Shown: positions 24,973 through 36,480 of the stretch, piece after piece
How the letters are laid out: every line of letters starts with the position of its first letter
Numbering within the stretch: the first letter of the stretch is position 1
NCBI GenBank assembly: GCA_023853785.1
Contig: JAJIRX010001050.1
Span: forward strand, 22,774 to 86,773
DNA: 64,000 nt
DNA from: Psilocybe azurescens
Lineage: Eukaryota > Basidiomycota > Agaricomycetes > Agaricales > Agrocybaceae
Direction: 5' to 3'
Made by a program: the position numbers and the translations under genes
Notes under the pieces: generated by a model
The model's database searches: none
What the model saw: the letters and a program-made list of their open reading frames with translations, nothing else
What the model was told of the DNA's origin: nothing

Positions 24973-25268
24973 ATGATAATGTATATGTATGGTATTACCT
25001 CCGAAAGCTATATATTATATGATATATGCAAGTCCCTACACTCCAATGTGGCTCACACCCAATTCCTATACAAAATAAGAATGATACACTAGGATGATAT
25101 ACATTATGAGCCAGTGTACTGTAATCTTAGAAACCACTCCATGGGCATATATCATTACTTTCAATCTGTATATTTGTGATATATTAGACTACATGACAAC
25201 TGAAAATCAAACTGAATGCATAAGTATACATAGTTGTAGACCAGATTTCTCTAATTGCCATGACTGAT

Positions 25269-25486
25269 CAAAGGCTTTTGGCACCAGTTTTGAAAAAGTT
25301 CAAACTGTAAGCCAGTATAGTCCACGTCGTGCAGAGCAAGGAATAGTCTGACAAACTTAATGAAAAGAAATTGGAACAGAAGAGCCTGATAGTAATATTT
25401 TGTCTTGACTTCCAATGTATATCAGCTTGAAAGTAAACCATGAAATGCTTACTACATATAAACAATGAGATAAACCCAAAATCCAT
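25269..25486 (-). pseudogene. Decayed P450 N-terminal fragment
   Basis: After ATG 25486 the minus strand reads (with a frame change) YVVSISWFTFKLIYIGSQDK followed by ILLSGSS.PISF and KFVRLF. This aligns with the anchor and hinge of the intact copies (VAWLTFKLLxIGRRDKxLPPGPPTIPI). Most changes fit C-to-T/G-to-A transitions (RR to SQ, PPGPP to LSGSS). Nothing downstream of exon 1 can be recognised, so it is the leftover 5' end of a sixth P450. Confidence 0.68.
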
Positions 25487-26314
25487 TGTGCAAGAAATTG
25501 ACCAGTGGTGGTTGTGACATGGGAAGACTTCTCCAAGCTGAGAGTCAATGACTAACAGAGACCAACATCAATTAAAACCTCAGAAAATAACTACAGAACT
25601 GAAGAGTCAGATGTTTTAAAAACAATGTCTAAATTGAATTAAAGAGAAAGAGAAAGATACTTATGAATAAATGGAACAAATCACATAGGTGATGAGTACC
25701 AAATTTTAGCCATTGTTTGAAGATTGAAAGTATCTGTCAGTGGAAGAAATCAGGTTCCATTTGTTGCAAAATTGTATCACCAAGAACCATCAAGAATTAC
25801 CTGTTATAAAATAGAAGTGGTAACAAATGGACACATTGACTTTAAAGGATAATAAAAGACTGAAAGATTGCAAAAAGTTTGGGGACTTGGCTTCAGCGCG
25901 TTGGAGACCGGGCCCATATTTTCCTCGGATGTGATTTGTCAGTTTGATTGTCACAACAGGCTCAAGTTGCTCCAGACGATCTCCCAAAATGCAGACAGTG
26001 TATCTTCAGCTGGATCCCCAGAACATGGGACATGAAGTTACCTGGAAGATCTAGGACCCTACTGGGAATCCTCACAATAGCGTGCTCCCAAGTATGTTCT
26101 CGTACCCAATTCCAATGGCAGATCACTGCCTATGTATCTCTAGTTTGACACTTGTTTGAAGATTACAGCTCCCTCATATTGAGATCATCGACAGTCGATG
26201 AGCGACTTCTCTGCTTAATCTCTCCACCCGTGGCATCTACTCTCCTGCCACTATATTTAAGATATCTCTCCAAAATTCCGTGATGTGGCTTGGGTTCTCT
26301 CGCAAGTATCGAGG
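25487..26314. other. Intergenic, no recognised gene
   Basis: Short open frames around 25790-26160 do not resemble known proteins. The stretch is the 3' flank of P450 copy 5. Confidence 0.45.
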
Positions 26315-28639
26315 CTAGTCCAGTACTACAGTCCTCTCATAACATTCTTTGATAACCTCGACCTTCTCTTTGCTTCGTGGGGTAATCTTGCACTGGAAAG
26401 GCTTAGGAGTTAAGGTTATGCCCTACAATGTAGCCGTATTGAGAAGAGTGGTCGGTATGTCATGACTTAGAGAGAGAGTAGACTAACATCAAGATATTCA
26501 TTTTCAATGTCCCATGTCGGTGGTTGCCTGTCTGATTCATTCATGGGGGCAAAGTCGAATGCCCATAGAAGGCGCATAATAGCAAGACTCTGATCAGGAT
26601 GTCCAACATGCTCAGTTAGCCGTTACAGAATAAAAGAATGGAATACATACGGAATTGGTATTGGCAAGATGCATTCCGGGACATAGCCTCTGAAGAACAT
26701 TTGCAAAATATCATCACTTCGTCATGGTGACAGAGGAGAGGGATATATGCAAATCCAAGGTCATACATACCTTTCCGCTTCCAAATTGAAGTGTAGATCG
26801 GATGTTACCCACGCCCTCAGGAAGCCCAGGTTTGGTTCCATCTGGGGTCAACAGATAGCGTTCTGGCCAAAAGTCTTCCGGACGTTCAAATATATCTGCG
26901 GATCCTCATGTTCGTAAATACGAATATCGTTGGGGAGTCAATACGCACTTGGATCATGAAATACGCCGTCTTTAATTTGCCCTATAAGCGACACAATCAT
27001 GCCTATCACAAAAGTCGGAGAGTACTTACATATATTCATGAAAATGGGTGTTCCCTTTGGAATTGTATATCCCCGATACTAACATGGTCAATGTTAAGTC
27101 CAAAGAAGACAATATGACTTCGGCTCGGGAACTCACTTCGCAATCATTGACCGGGGCATGTGGAACAGCAGTAGGTGCAACAGGTCTTAAACGGTGTGTC
27201 TAGCAAAGTTTTTCAGTTTCATTAGGGATAACGAATCATATTTGGTCGAAAATAGATCACATCGAACCTCTTTAATCACAGCTTGCACATACGGCAAGTT
27301 ATGAATATCATTAGGAACCGGCATTCTTCTCTCTCCAATAACATTATCGATTTCCTTCTGCGCTTTCCGCAAAGATGCCGGAGACTTAACGAGACAGAGA
27401 AACAAGTTCTTCAAATGTGAAGCTGTTGTCTCCGATCCGCCGTCCAACAAAACTCCGCAGATGTAACTATCAATGGAAAGAACAGAGCAGATGAAAATAG
27501 ATGATCAATAAAAGTTCAATAATGACTGATTAGGGAAGAATCGAACATACGCAATAGTTTCCCGATCCAATCCAAGTTCAGCTTGTCTTTCTATAATCCT
27601 CTCAACAAATGTGTTCTGTTTAATCCCACTACTCGCTCTCTTTTCTGCATCGTCAAGAAGCCCAAAGTACAACGACCGCTGTAGCTCTCTCGTATCCCTC
27701 CAAAGCTTTTTCCAAGGCGCCCAGCGCTCTGGGATATACTTTAGAACCGGAACAAAGTCAACGGGTGCAGCCTCAGGTGAGAACGCTTTCGAGAATTGAA
27801 GGATGAAGTCTCGGAACAACGTAGCCACCGGCGAGTCGTGTCTTGGTGTTGGCTTTCCAAAGACGATGGAAGTTATAAACGAAAGCGTTGTGGGTGATAT
27901 GTGGCTGTAGAACTCCTAGGCATAGGTTTCGTGTCGATGGTGTCGTCAGGCTCATTGGGGCAATGGATGAAGAAACTTTGGTTACCTCGGGGCAATGTAA
28001 AATATCATAGAGGAGCTGCGTCGTCTCTGCGTCCTGGATAAGAAAGTATTTCTGGACACCTTGAGGGGACACCATCGGCTGGATCACTTTACGACTTATT
28101 TTCCAAAAATGGCTTGCTGTATGCATAATGGTAAGTGGAGGTTCGTCCTATACGGTGTATATGACACAATTGATTCTTACCAGAAGGGGCCGTAACAAAG
28201 TATTTCCCCCAGTGACAACATCCAAGCCGGAAAAGGCAGGACGGGACGACAGCTCAGCGCTACGGTCATCAAGGAGCTCTGTAATGCTCCTCATGTCTGA
28301 GAGCACGACAATAGTTCCGTTTACCACTTTGAGCTACTCGTCCGAGTTAGTCTATTGACTCCCAACTACGATGAAAGGAACCTGTACCGAGATAATTCCG
28401 CCATATTCCTTGGCCCTGTGCTCATAATCTCCCGTTAGCGGAAACGAAGTGGAAACAGCATAAGGTAGTCGTGCATACCTTAGAAAGGGGAATTTGCGAG
28501 GGAGCAAGTGTACATTTCCCAAAATTGGAATAGTCGGCGGGCCAGGTGGTAAGTTCTTGTCCCGGCGACCGAAACGGAGCAGCTTGAAAGTCAACCAAGC
28601 TACAGCAAGTAGCACGACGAAGGAGATGTTCTTATCCAT
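26315..28639 (-). CDS. Cytochrome P450 monooxygenase, array copy 5
   Basis: ATG 28639 gives MDKNISFVVLLAVAWLTF, a membrane anchor, then GRRDKNLPPGPPTIPILG. Exon 1 is 28479-28639. The second exon uses an acceptor that drops the FTEW residues seen in the relatives but stays in frame (AKEYGGIIS). Later blocks: NGTIVVLSDMRSI, SHFWKISRKVIQPMVSP, the exon 27505-27828 region ([18 protein letters not shown]), I-helix DGGSETTAS, ExxR as E-T-H-R, PERF-type [14 protein letters not shown], and heme loop QFGSGK plus RLCPGMH (Cys codon 26681-26683). It ends CKITPRSKEKVEVIKECYE and stop TAG 26315-26317. A missing T in the VTGGN-YF region is needed to keep the frame. The small conserved gene copy 2 lies about 1 kb upstream. 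Confidence 0.88.
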
Positions 28640-29669
28640 TGGCGTACAGGATCCTTTCTATCGCGGTGGTTGGCCTGGAATTGTGGAGTGTAAGATTGAG
28701 TCAGGAAAGAAGTGTATGTTGGTAGATTACACACCAACACACAGAGAAACTCGGGAGAAGAACGAAATCACACGTACCATTGATAAAAGATCTCATGCAT
28801 ACTTATAATATTGGATGACATTGTGTAAAAAGGCATTAAAAATTGAAATAGAAGCCAACTTTGGAATAGGAGCAAGGGAACTGCCGTATCGTAAGTACTT
28901 CTTTCACATTATAATACTGTACCAACTGTTTCTGCTGTCTCAGAGTCGATTAGACTTCAGTAGCTACACTATTTGATAATACCATGAATCGATACACATG
29001 AATATTGTCGGTCAGTAATTGAGCGGATAAGTCAGGTGAACTTGGGCATAGCAATAGAAATGATAGTGTTGAGTTCATGTACATAATACTGGTTACGCAG
29101 GCACTCGTTGGGTCGAGTCGAGTGTCACCCGGTGAGTTCTGAACCGATTACCGACAGTAGTATTGAGTTGTACGTACATTTTCCCTCTCAGCTGCAGACC
29201 TGACAGCATTCATGTCGGATGCTGGCCCTAGGCTTGACGGTCTCTGGACTATTCTCTCCCGCTATTCCACAACCCTGCAACTTGTCAGAAGGCAAGGGTG
29301 TCTTTCCTCAAGGTCTAAGTGATAATGATCTTCGTTGAAACCTACCACGCCTGGCAACGACAATACGTACTAGAATATAGAGACAACGCCACCAAGTGCC
29401 GCTCAGGGTTGTTCAGATGTGTAAGTACATTGAATACGATGACACGCTTGGCGAACGGAGGATGTTAGGCGACAACAGAACCCGTATTCGACATGTGCAT
29501 TGCGTAAATCTCTGAGACGGAGACTGCCTGTGGCGATTTCTCCGTTTTATTTCCTATATTGTCGGAACATGGGGGCAGGCAAGAGCGAGGTTTCAATAAA
29601 TTGATTTGAAAATGATAACTATTGGTGTTCTTGGGCAGAGCATACACAGAGGTTAACCATCTAGGATGC
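28640..29669. other. Intergenic between P450-5 and small gene 2
   Basis: No gene recognised. It should contain the P450-5 promoter. Confidence 0.5.
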
Positions 29670-30243
29670 CTATGAAGTCTTCTCGGCGATGGGAAGTCCT
29701 TCCCTGTGACCGTCTTGTATCCCGTTCGGATGGCGCTCGCGACCTGGGCATCTTTGGATTGCTCGATGGCTGATTCGTTGGACTGGTCGCCGGCTTTAAG
29801 GACGTGTTCTTGAACTAGGTCAATGGCTAGACGCGGGGCATGAAAAGGGCACGAAAACGTTAAGGTATGGTTAGTGAACGATGCTGCCATGCGGGGGCGC
29901 ACAGTGGGAATTTAAGTAGTTCAAGTACCTTTGTCGAGGTAATCTGTGAAAGCGAGTAATCATGTCAGCAGTCGGTTAGGGTGGGACAACGGGTGGAAGA
30001 ACGAAGATAGTTGACGTGTTAAACGTCAAAAAGATGGAGGGATAAACCATGAAAGATACGACAGACCTTCCTTCTTCTCTCCTTTCTCGCCTCCTCCGAG
30101 GACACCGTTGATAGCGCCAAGGATGGCACTGGTAGCATTGTTCTGAGCATTGTTCTCAGTCTTGTCGTTCGACTCGGCACCATTGGTGGTCTGAGTCTTG
30201 CTCGCGCTCTCGACTTCGTTGACGACCTTCTTCAAAAATCCAT
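29670..30243 (-). CDS. Small conserved fungal protein, copy 2 (VQEHVL family)
   Basis: Paralog of the gene at 11.3-11.9 kb with the same three-exon plan. Start ATG 30243 reads MDF and then hits TGA because the T-run has five instead of six T's; the frame resumes as KKVVNEVESASKTQ. It continues with Asn/Gly-rich ILGAINGVLGGGEKGEKK, the micro-exon DYLDK, then AIDLVQEHVLKAGDQSNES and DAQVASAIRTGYKTVTGKDF. One C is missing before the natural end (FPIAEKTS, stop at 29670-29672). Without it the frame runs on for about 65 more codons with no family resemblance. Function unknown; probably a soluble intracellular protein. Confidence 0.75.
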
Positions 30244-30350
30244 TGCTGAGAGGGTATGTGTACGTGGATTAGAAGGTATAGAGTGAGTTGATCGATGGGG
30301 AGATGTGAAAGGGCGATAAAAATGCGGAAAGCGTTCGTGCAGGAATAAAC

Positions 30351-30365
30351 ACCCGCGCCTTTATG
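30351..30365 (-). promoter_or_regulatory. Conserved core-promoter element of small gene 2
   Basis: Minus strand ATAAAAGGCGCGGGT, about 110-120 bp upstream of ATG 30243. It matches the element upstream of the paralog at 12015-12030. Confidence 0.6.
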
Positions 30366-30419
30366 ATGAGCCCTCGAATTTGAAATTGATCGGATCCATG
30401 TAAGCCCCTGTGCGAACTG

Positions 30420-30738
30420 CCGTTCAAGTTCAAACCTGTCGTCAACTTGAAGAATGTATGCTCATGTCATTGATTTCAGTGACTTTAAACAGGTTCGGTG
30501 CTGCGATGTTTGTGGATGATGTGGATGATCTATGTAACATCATTTCTGGATAAGCCTACACGTTACTGAATAGAGAAGAAACCGTTGATTAACGTGAAGT
30601 CTCACAAGGATCCCTGGTATTGCGAAGTTGTGTGAGCATTGCGCATACAGAAACATATATTTACTGCGAACTAAATTATCGTCAGAACAGTCCGTCCCGA
30701 GCAAGGTGGACGACACGCACCGCTAAGTAGTGACCGGG
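30420..30738. repeat. Dispersed 320-bp repeat, copy 1
   Basis: Nearly identical to 49142-49459 in the same orientation, beginning CGTTCAAGTTCAAACC and ending CTAAGTAGTGACCG. It lies in the upstream region of small gene 2. No terminal repeats or duplication are evident, so it may be a copied promoter segment rather than a transposon. Confidence 0.85.
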
Positions 30739-32532
30739 CACATTGATCTTTGCGCGTACTTGAGGTGTGATAGCATAAGGCTTCTATCGATAGCGAAGCC
30801 TGCATTCAGACGTTTCTGGGTGAGAGGTTCTGGACGATGGGATGGTCTCAGTCAAAGGCAATCTACACGTAAGTAGAAAATAGAAAAGAGATACCCCAGA
30901 ATGGGGTTAGCCAAAGTTTAAATCTAACCAACCCATGTCACGGGACTTGCCAATCGAATTCAGATTCAGAACCCACCAAAATTAGACCTAACAACAGCAT
31001 GGTTATCGAAATTAAAGCAGACCGTCTGGCATTCGTATAAGAAGATAACTCAGTACGTGTGCAATGGACTATGTATATTTATTAGTACCTATAAGAAGAT
31101 AACTATATGGGATGGTAAGTAAAATAGTATAGAACATAATAAACGACGAGTACTCACCTCAGTACGTGTGCAACGGACTGAGGGAGTGCTACGTCAACGA
31201 AAAGGTATTTAACAAAGAATATATGAATGTTATGGGTGACTAGAATTAGCACTATAATGTCAACGTAGACTTGGTGGACCGTCACTTGTGCCAAACGCGG
31301 TTTGCATTCCAATACTGCCAAGCAGCTTGTAAACTCAACAATTCGGATACATATAGTTCGTAGGCTGGAGGTCAGTGACAAGTATCACTTCGTTGGCTAC
31401 AAATAGAGTGCACAACAGAATTATATCCCAGTAACAGCAAAGCATGGTTTCTACAAACCTAGTTACCCTGATGCCCCTAATCCACCATTCTTGGCAACCA
31501 TTTGGCGCGTAAGTAAGATGTGAGTCTCTCGCTGTAATATTTACCAGACAAAGTACGTACTACATCGTAGTATGTATGGAAAATTTGTACTGTATTGCTT
31601 TTTCTGTAAGTAGTACTCTCATACCATGGCTAATCCTGCTACTACTACTAGGGGATGAAGACTTATATCGGTGATACTAATAGTGCATCGGAACAGGGGA
31701 CGAATCGACAGGGATAGCAAGTCAGACATGTCTTACGGCGTCAAAGAGACATTGCAATGTCGTCTATTTAAAAGTGAAAATCATATACAGGGGGGGTCGT
31801 GACAACAATCAGAACTCAGAATTTCTCACTTAGTCGGTGTTCGTCAACTATGCCAGGATGTTTATAAAAGACAGTGTGATCTCGGGGACTGAATTGACGG
31901 CGCCTACAATTCATGTCTCTGTTCAGACTTTCAAATCATTGGGCATTAGATGGGCCCTGCTTCAGGCGCAAACCCAGGACGCTTGGTGTGCAAAATATCA
32001 TCAATTAGCCGGTTCGAGTACGTGCGGGGACCACTATCATCGCACGATTGTCGGCGCTTGAGCGTGCGTACCGGCGTTTAAGTAGATACGGCGCTTCCTT
32101 ATCTCCGAAACATTGTCAACTTGTCTATTTTGACGCCAATTGGTAAGCGCGTGTGAGATACATCAAGTGCTGCGCAATACGTAGTCATCACTTGAGGCAT
32201 TACCAATAATCCGTAGAATACTTCGGATGAGATGGGAGAATTGGTCGCAAACTCAACGCAAAGTGGACAATTTTGGCAATGAGAACCAGGTTGGGCCTGG
32301 GCGTCTATCCGTCTTTCAAGTACAAGTCCCGATATAAGCTACACGTGTCTACAAGTGTGTCAATTTACATTACGCTGGATAAATCGCTTTGTAATGCGTG
32401 TCAGATCGCATGCCATTGATTAACTGGGAAAAATACGGAGGTAATCAGCATAAAAGCCATCGAACCATAATTTTAAAAGCAGTGTTCCTTTCTTCATCAT
32501 CGCAGAACCTTCTATCTGCATATCATCTCACT
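30739..32532. other. Intergenic, no recognised gene
   Basis: Short unsupported open frames only. The last 500 bp should be the ketoreductase promoter. Confidence 0.45.
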
Positions 32533-34047
32533 ATGCCAACTGTCCCAGCCAACACAAAATCCCGAGTGCTTGTCACTGGCGCCAACGGTTATGTTGCTAT
32601 GTGGCTTGTTCGCGTGCTCCTCGAGCAAGGATATTTTGTCCGTGGCACAGTACGATCGGAGAGCAAGGGAAAGCAGCTAGACGAACATTTTGGGTCCTAC
32701 GGAAACAAATTTGAGTGGGTGGTTGTTAATGATATAACCAAGGTGCCTATATTGCTGTTATTTGCCCTGCTATAGACTTATTATGCTAATCTACTGCTTA
32801 GGAGGGTGCCTTCGACGAGTTTGTGATGGATGTTGATGCGATAGAGCATACGGCGTCTCCTGTAAGTCCAGAGAGTCAGGAAGATCCTCAAGGTAATGCT
32901 GTCCCGTAATGAATGAATTTTTAAGTCAGGCCCAACTAACTATAGTCATTCAAGAGTATATTCGACCTGCTGTTCAAGGCACTGTGAGCATTCTAACAAG
33001 TGCCATGAAATTCGGGTATGCATTCCGTATCAGCGTTGCTTACTGCTCCTATTGCTCAACTGAGGCTTTACAGTACCAATGTAAAACGAGTCGTCGTGAC
33101 ATCGTCCGTGGCGGCTCTGAGCAGAACTGTGACTGGCCTCACAATCCTGGATGAGAAAGACTGGGGCGACGAGTTCGTCAAGGCGGCTGAAGAGCTTGGA
33201 ACCAAGGCTGATGGTATTCTGAAATATTTGGCTTCCAAAATTTATCAGAACGAGGTCAGGGACTCATTATCGATCGCATCTCGCCTGAAGACTCAATGTG
33301 TACATAGCTACCTGGGAGTTTTACGCAAAACACAAGGCCAAACTTGGATGGGATCTGGTCGTCCTTAACCCTTCGCATGTAAGCAAAATGCAAACCTCAT
33401 ACCTGATTATTTCCATCTCTTATAAAGTTTCTAGGTCATAGGTGTGAGTCTTCTCCTGCTTCTCAGATAAAATAATGTCACACTAAATATGATGGCACCC
33501 TTAGCCACCTTTGCAAGACTTCAGAAATCTAGGCGAGGAAACTCTATCTCTCCAAAGATGGTACAACTTTGCTTGCCAAGATCAAGATGACGATTTCCTG
33601 AAGACGACATATAACTATGTCGATGTCCGCGACGTTTCTGCAGCTCATGTCGAAGCTATCAAGAAGGAAGCTGCCGGAGGCGAGAGAATTATAATTTCTG
33701 CTGGTAAGCATGCCCATTATCTTACCATCACAATTTCGAGCCCTGACGATGGCGTAATAAAGATTCCTCTACATGGCAGGATACACGTATGTCTATTATT
33801 CTTGTGCGTAAACATCAGAGATTGACGCAAATTTTACATTAGGCAATATGATGTTCTCCCTCCGGCCAGACCTCTATACATCTGGAGTTCTTCCCCGTGG
33901 AAATGCTGAGCTGACATCGGAGATACTTCTGGTGTTGAACTCTCAGAAAGCCCAAAAATACTGGGGATCAAGTACAAGAGCCTGGAAGAATCCACTCTTG
34001 CTACATTGGCGGAGTATGAGACAAGGGGCCTGCTCGGACAGAAGTAG
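32533..34047 (+). CDS. GRE2/dihydroflavonol-4-reductase-like NAD(P)-dependent ketoreductase
   Basis: An extended short-chain dehydrogenase that reduces carbonyl groups with NADPH. ATG 32533 starts MPTVPANTKSRVLVTGANGY; the Rossmann motif is TGANGYVA (GxxGxxA). Exons: 32533-32742, 32802-32892, 32955-33015, 33074-33254, 33308-33378, 33435-33441, then from 33505. Other landmarks: VVVTSSVAAL with the catalytic Ser, YLASK (the YxxxK pair), WDLVVLNPSHVIGPPL, YNYVDVRDVSAAHVEAI and GGERIIISAG. The frame is broken at the 33254/33308 junction by one base and in an A-run near 33953-33957. Beyond that the family ending LGIKYKSLEESTLATLAEYE reads cleanly to the stop TAG at 34045-34047. It lies on + at the right edge of the oxidative cluster, facing away from the P450s. 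Confidence 0.85.
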
Positions 34048-34518
34048 AGGGAGCACCTATCGATGCCTATTTTAACAGGATCATGTTAGAGAGATTGTAT
34101 TGAGATTATATCGTAAGCATTGCGCATCGGAATTCGAATGAACCCTGGAGTCATATATGATATGATATAACTGTGATGATAAAAATAAGCCCAGGTGTAA
34201 ATGCTCTTTTGATACGTCTGATTTCAGTTCTGTGGCACATATCAATAGGACGTCAGTCTTTCGTGTGCGGAGCTTGTTGTGATTAATCCCTCTCACATCA
34301 CTGCTCTATGCGTTCTCCTTTTGCTTACCGAATCGAACTACACAGGTCCTTGGTGTTAGAACATCGATGTACTTTAAGGGTGCATGCTAATAATACCGGA
34401 TGGTTTTTAGCCACCGCCACTGTATTTAAAGGCTATGCCCGAAGTCATTCGCTTTGTTGAACTGTGGTATGAATATATGTCCAAGGACCATCCGGATGAA
34501 ATCCTTCAGAAAGGATAT

Positions 34519-34594
34519 ACTGTAACTACATAGATGTCTGCGACGTCTCTGAAAAAGAAAGCCGCCCGGGGCGAACGATTGATAGTATCCGGAG
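34519..34594 (+). pseudogene. Ketoreductase exon remnant (tandem-copy relic)
   Basis: YIDVCDVS followed, after a frame change, by KKAARGERLIVSGG repeats the exon YVDVRDVS...EAAGGERIIISAG of the gene just upstream, including a GTATGC donor at its end. No other exons are recognisable, so a second copy has mostly been lost. Confidence 0.65.
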
Positions 34595-35559
34595 GTATGC
34601 CTATGCCTCTGTTGACAATTAGGATCCTAAGCTTGCGAAATTTCGTGAAGGTTTATCAACCTGGCAGGAAACACGTGCATCATTTTCAAGTTCTTTGAAT
34701 ATCTTGATTATAGATGACTTGCTCTTCTCTCACAAGCCACGATACCCTCAGTATCTTGTTAAAAAAAGGATTACCTCTAGCAATTTGTTATTATGAAGGG
34801 GGAGGAAAATAAAGAGTTTCCCTTAATGATAAACTCAACGATAATAAAACAAGTAAATTACTCGATATTAACGCTTTTCCATTAGGACGTGTTCTTTTTT
34901 TTTAGGGGGCCAGGTAGATGATACCTCCCTCCTATAAGAGTCACAAAGATATGACTCTCGACACACTGGCAATATTTGAAACGAGAAGATTGGTCATATA
35001 TGTACGTATATATGCTATGTATCTCCAGCATCGCATATTCTAACGTACTGGGAAACATCCAGATCTGGATGTCGATTGGGTGTAACTTTGTGAAAAATTG
35101 TCACAATTCATCTTAATTCTCCAGCCGATATCGCTGCAAAGAAGCAAATGCTTTCAAATGCGGTAAAGAATCTGCAACAATAAGACGTAGTGGCCATTCC
35201 GCTTGTACCCCCCTGACACAGCACCCATATTACTGAACAAAAGGGCGCTTTTAGAGAACAGGATGGCCAGCGTCAGAGCGTTCCACTAGAAACTACAGAG
35301 AAAAGTGAGCTTTTGCGAGTAGGATACTATGAATAGAGCTAGGAAGATGCGCCGCCATGGGATCTCAAGACCTACTTAACACCTTCCAAAGTTATCATCG
35401 ACTGCGCCTCCTCGATGATAGTCAAGAGATTCCCGGCCTATCGCCCCGTTAAGTGCACTGAATGGGGTGAACGGGAGTATGGTGGAAAGCAGATTTCTCA
35501 ATTGGTGATATTAATTAACGAAGACGAGAAAAAGGCCTACCTCCCAAGCAGCGTATAGC
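34595..35559. other. Intergenic, no recognised gene
   Basis: AT-rich with short homopolymers; no supported feature. Confidence 0.45.
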
Positions 35560-35720
35560 GCAATTAGTAAACACTTCCAGGACACGCTGAAAGACTGAAT
35601 TATCTCAAGCCAGCGGCCATCCGATGTCCCCAGTATCTACACCAGTGTTGCACTTTTCGCACTTTGCTATATATCGACGTACAGATTTCCGTACGTTGGT
35701 TATACAACTAGATCCGGTTG
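35560..35720 (+). pseudogene. Detached 3' fragment of a NACHT gene
   Basis: The stretch with GATTATCTCAAGCCAGC-like sequence, then GTATCTACACCAGTGTTGCA and TATATCGACGTACAGATTTC, aligns with 42490-42650 inside the NACHT gene (TTATCTCAAGCCAGC, TTACGCCAGTGCTGCA, TATATCAACATGCAAATTCC). No neighbouring NACHT exons are found here, so it is a partial copy. Confidence 0.65.
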
Positions 35721-35729
35721 ATCTTATCG

Positions 35730-36480
35730 TTATCTTCGTGCAGGGACATTCGGGGTAGGGTGCGAATGTAAGATGGGACGAGCAGGGGGTGGAGATTGTC
35801 AGGGAGATGAGGAAACGAGAGAGGGAGGCGGGTGCAGATGAACACAAAAAAAAAGCACAGGGAGGAGGCGAAGGAGAGGCCCCGTGTCAAGGGAAAGTAG
35901 GCGCTCGAGCGAGGGGGAGAGGATGGAGCTGATGGGTGTATTCCCGGAGGTACAGGTCGGGCTGTCGTTGGATGGTGCCGGTGCGGAAGAAGAAGCACAC
36001 GATGGCGCAGAGCAGGATGGCGCAGAGCACCAAGCGAGGTACCGGAAGTAGAAGAAGGAGTGGGACAGTGCAAGAATCAAGCATTTCTTGTACCCAATCC
36101 TGAGGCCTGAAGATTGAGGAGGGGACGGTGGATGGGCATGGAGAACCGGAGGGCTGGGATGATGTCATTGCGGGGTATGAGAGCGGAAGTGCTAAGGAGG
36201 ATGCGGGCTCCGAGGAGATGGCGGGTGGTGCCGCGGAGGAGTTTGGGTTCAAGGAAAAGAAGGCCTAACTCCAAACCCCAAACAAGCTAGGTGATAAGCG
36301 TAAGTCACTTCCTTGTTTTTTAATGTTTACATCTTCATGAAATTTATCATGATCTCGTTGAACAGCCATCAAATACATACAGGATCCTAACCCACGTTCG
36401 AATAGTGCGTCGTCTTTCTTTCTATCCTTTGATTTCTTCTTCTCCATCACCCGCCTTCTCTTCTCCCTCTTTTTTGACGA
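35730..36480 (-). other. Possible minus-strand gene of unknown function
   Basis: The minus strand has a Ser/Pro-rich frame with a hydrophobic stretch (LLLLLPVPRLVLCAILLCAI) and, upstream, a Lys-rich exon ending DDALFERG at a GTTAGG donor (around 36395). A similar exon end (EALFKRG, GTGAGG donor) occurs at about 45375-45440. This suggests a real paralogous exon, but I cannot assemble a gene. Confidence 0.3.

Larger units (their letters stand above)
22965..25121. mobile_element. Pogo-like composite element carrying nested insertions (about 2.16 kb)
   Basis: The left end CAGCACACTGGCTCAGAG (continuing TCATAATGTATTACATC) and the right end (RC: CAGTACACTGGCTCATAATG) match each other, and resemble the ends of the pogo derivative at 16695. 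TA flanks both (22963-22964 and 25122-25123). Between them lie a CACTG element (23362-23835) and a hAT MITE (24451-24972), each with its own target duplication. Reading the outer pair as one element is inference; two solo ends would look similar. No intact transposase is present. Confidence 0.55.
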
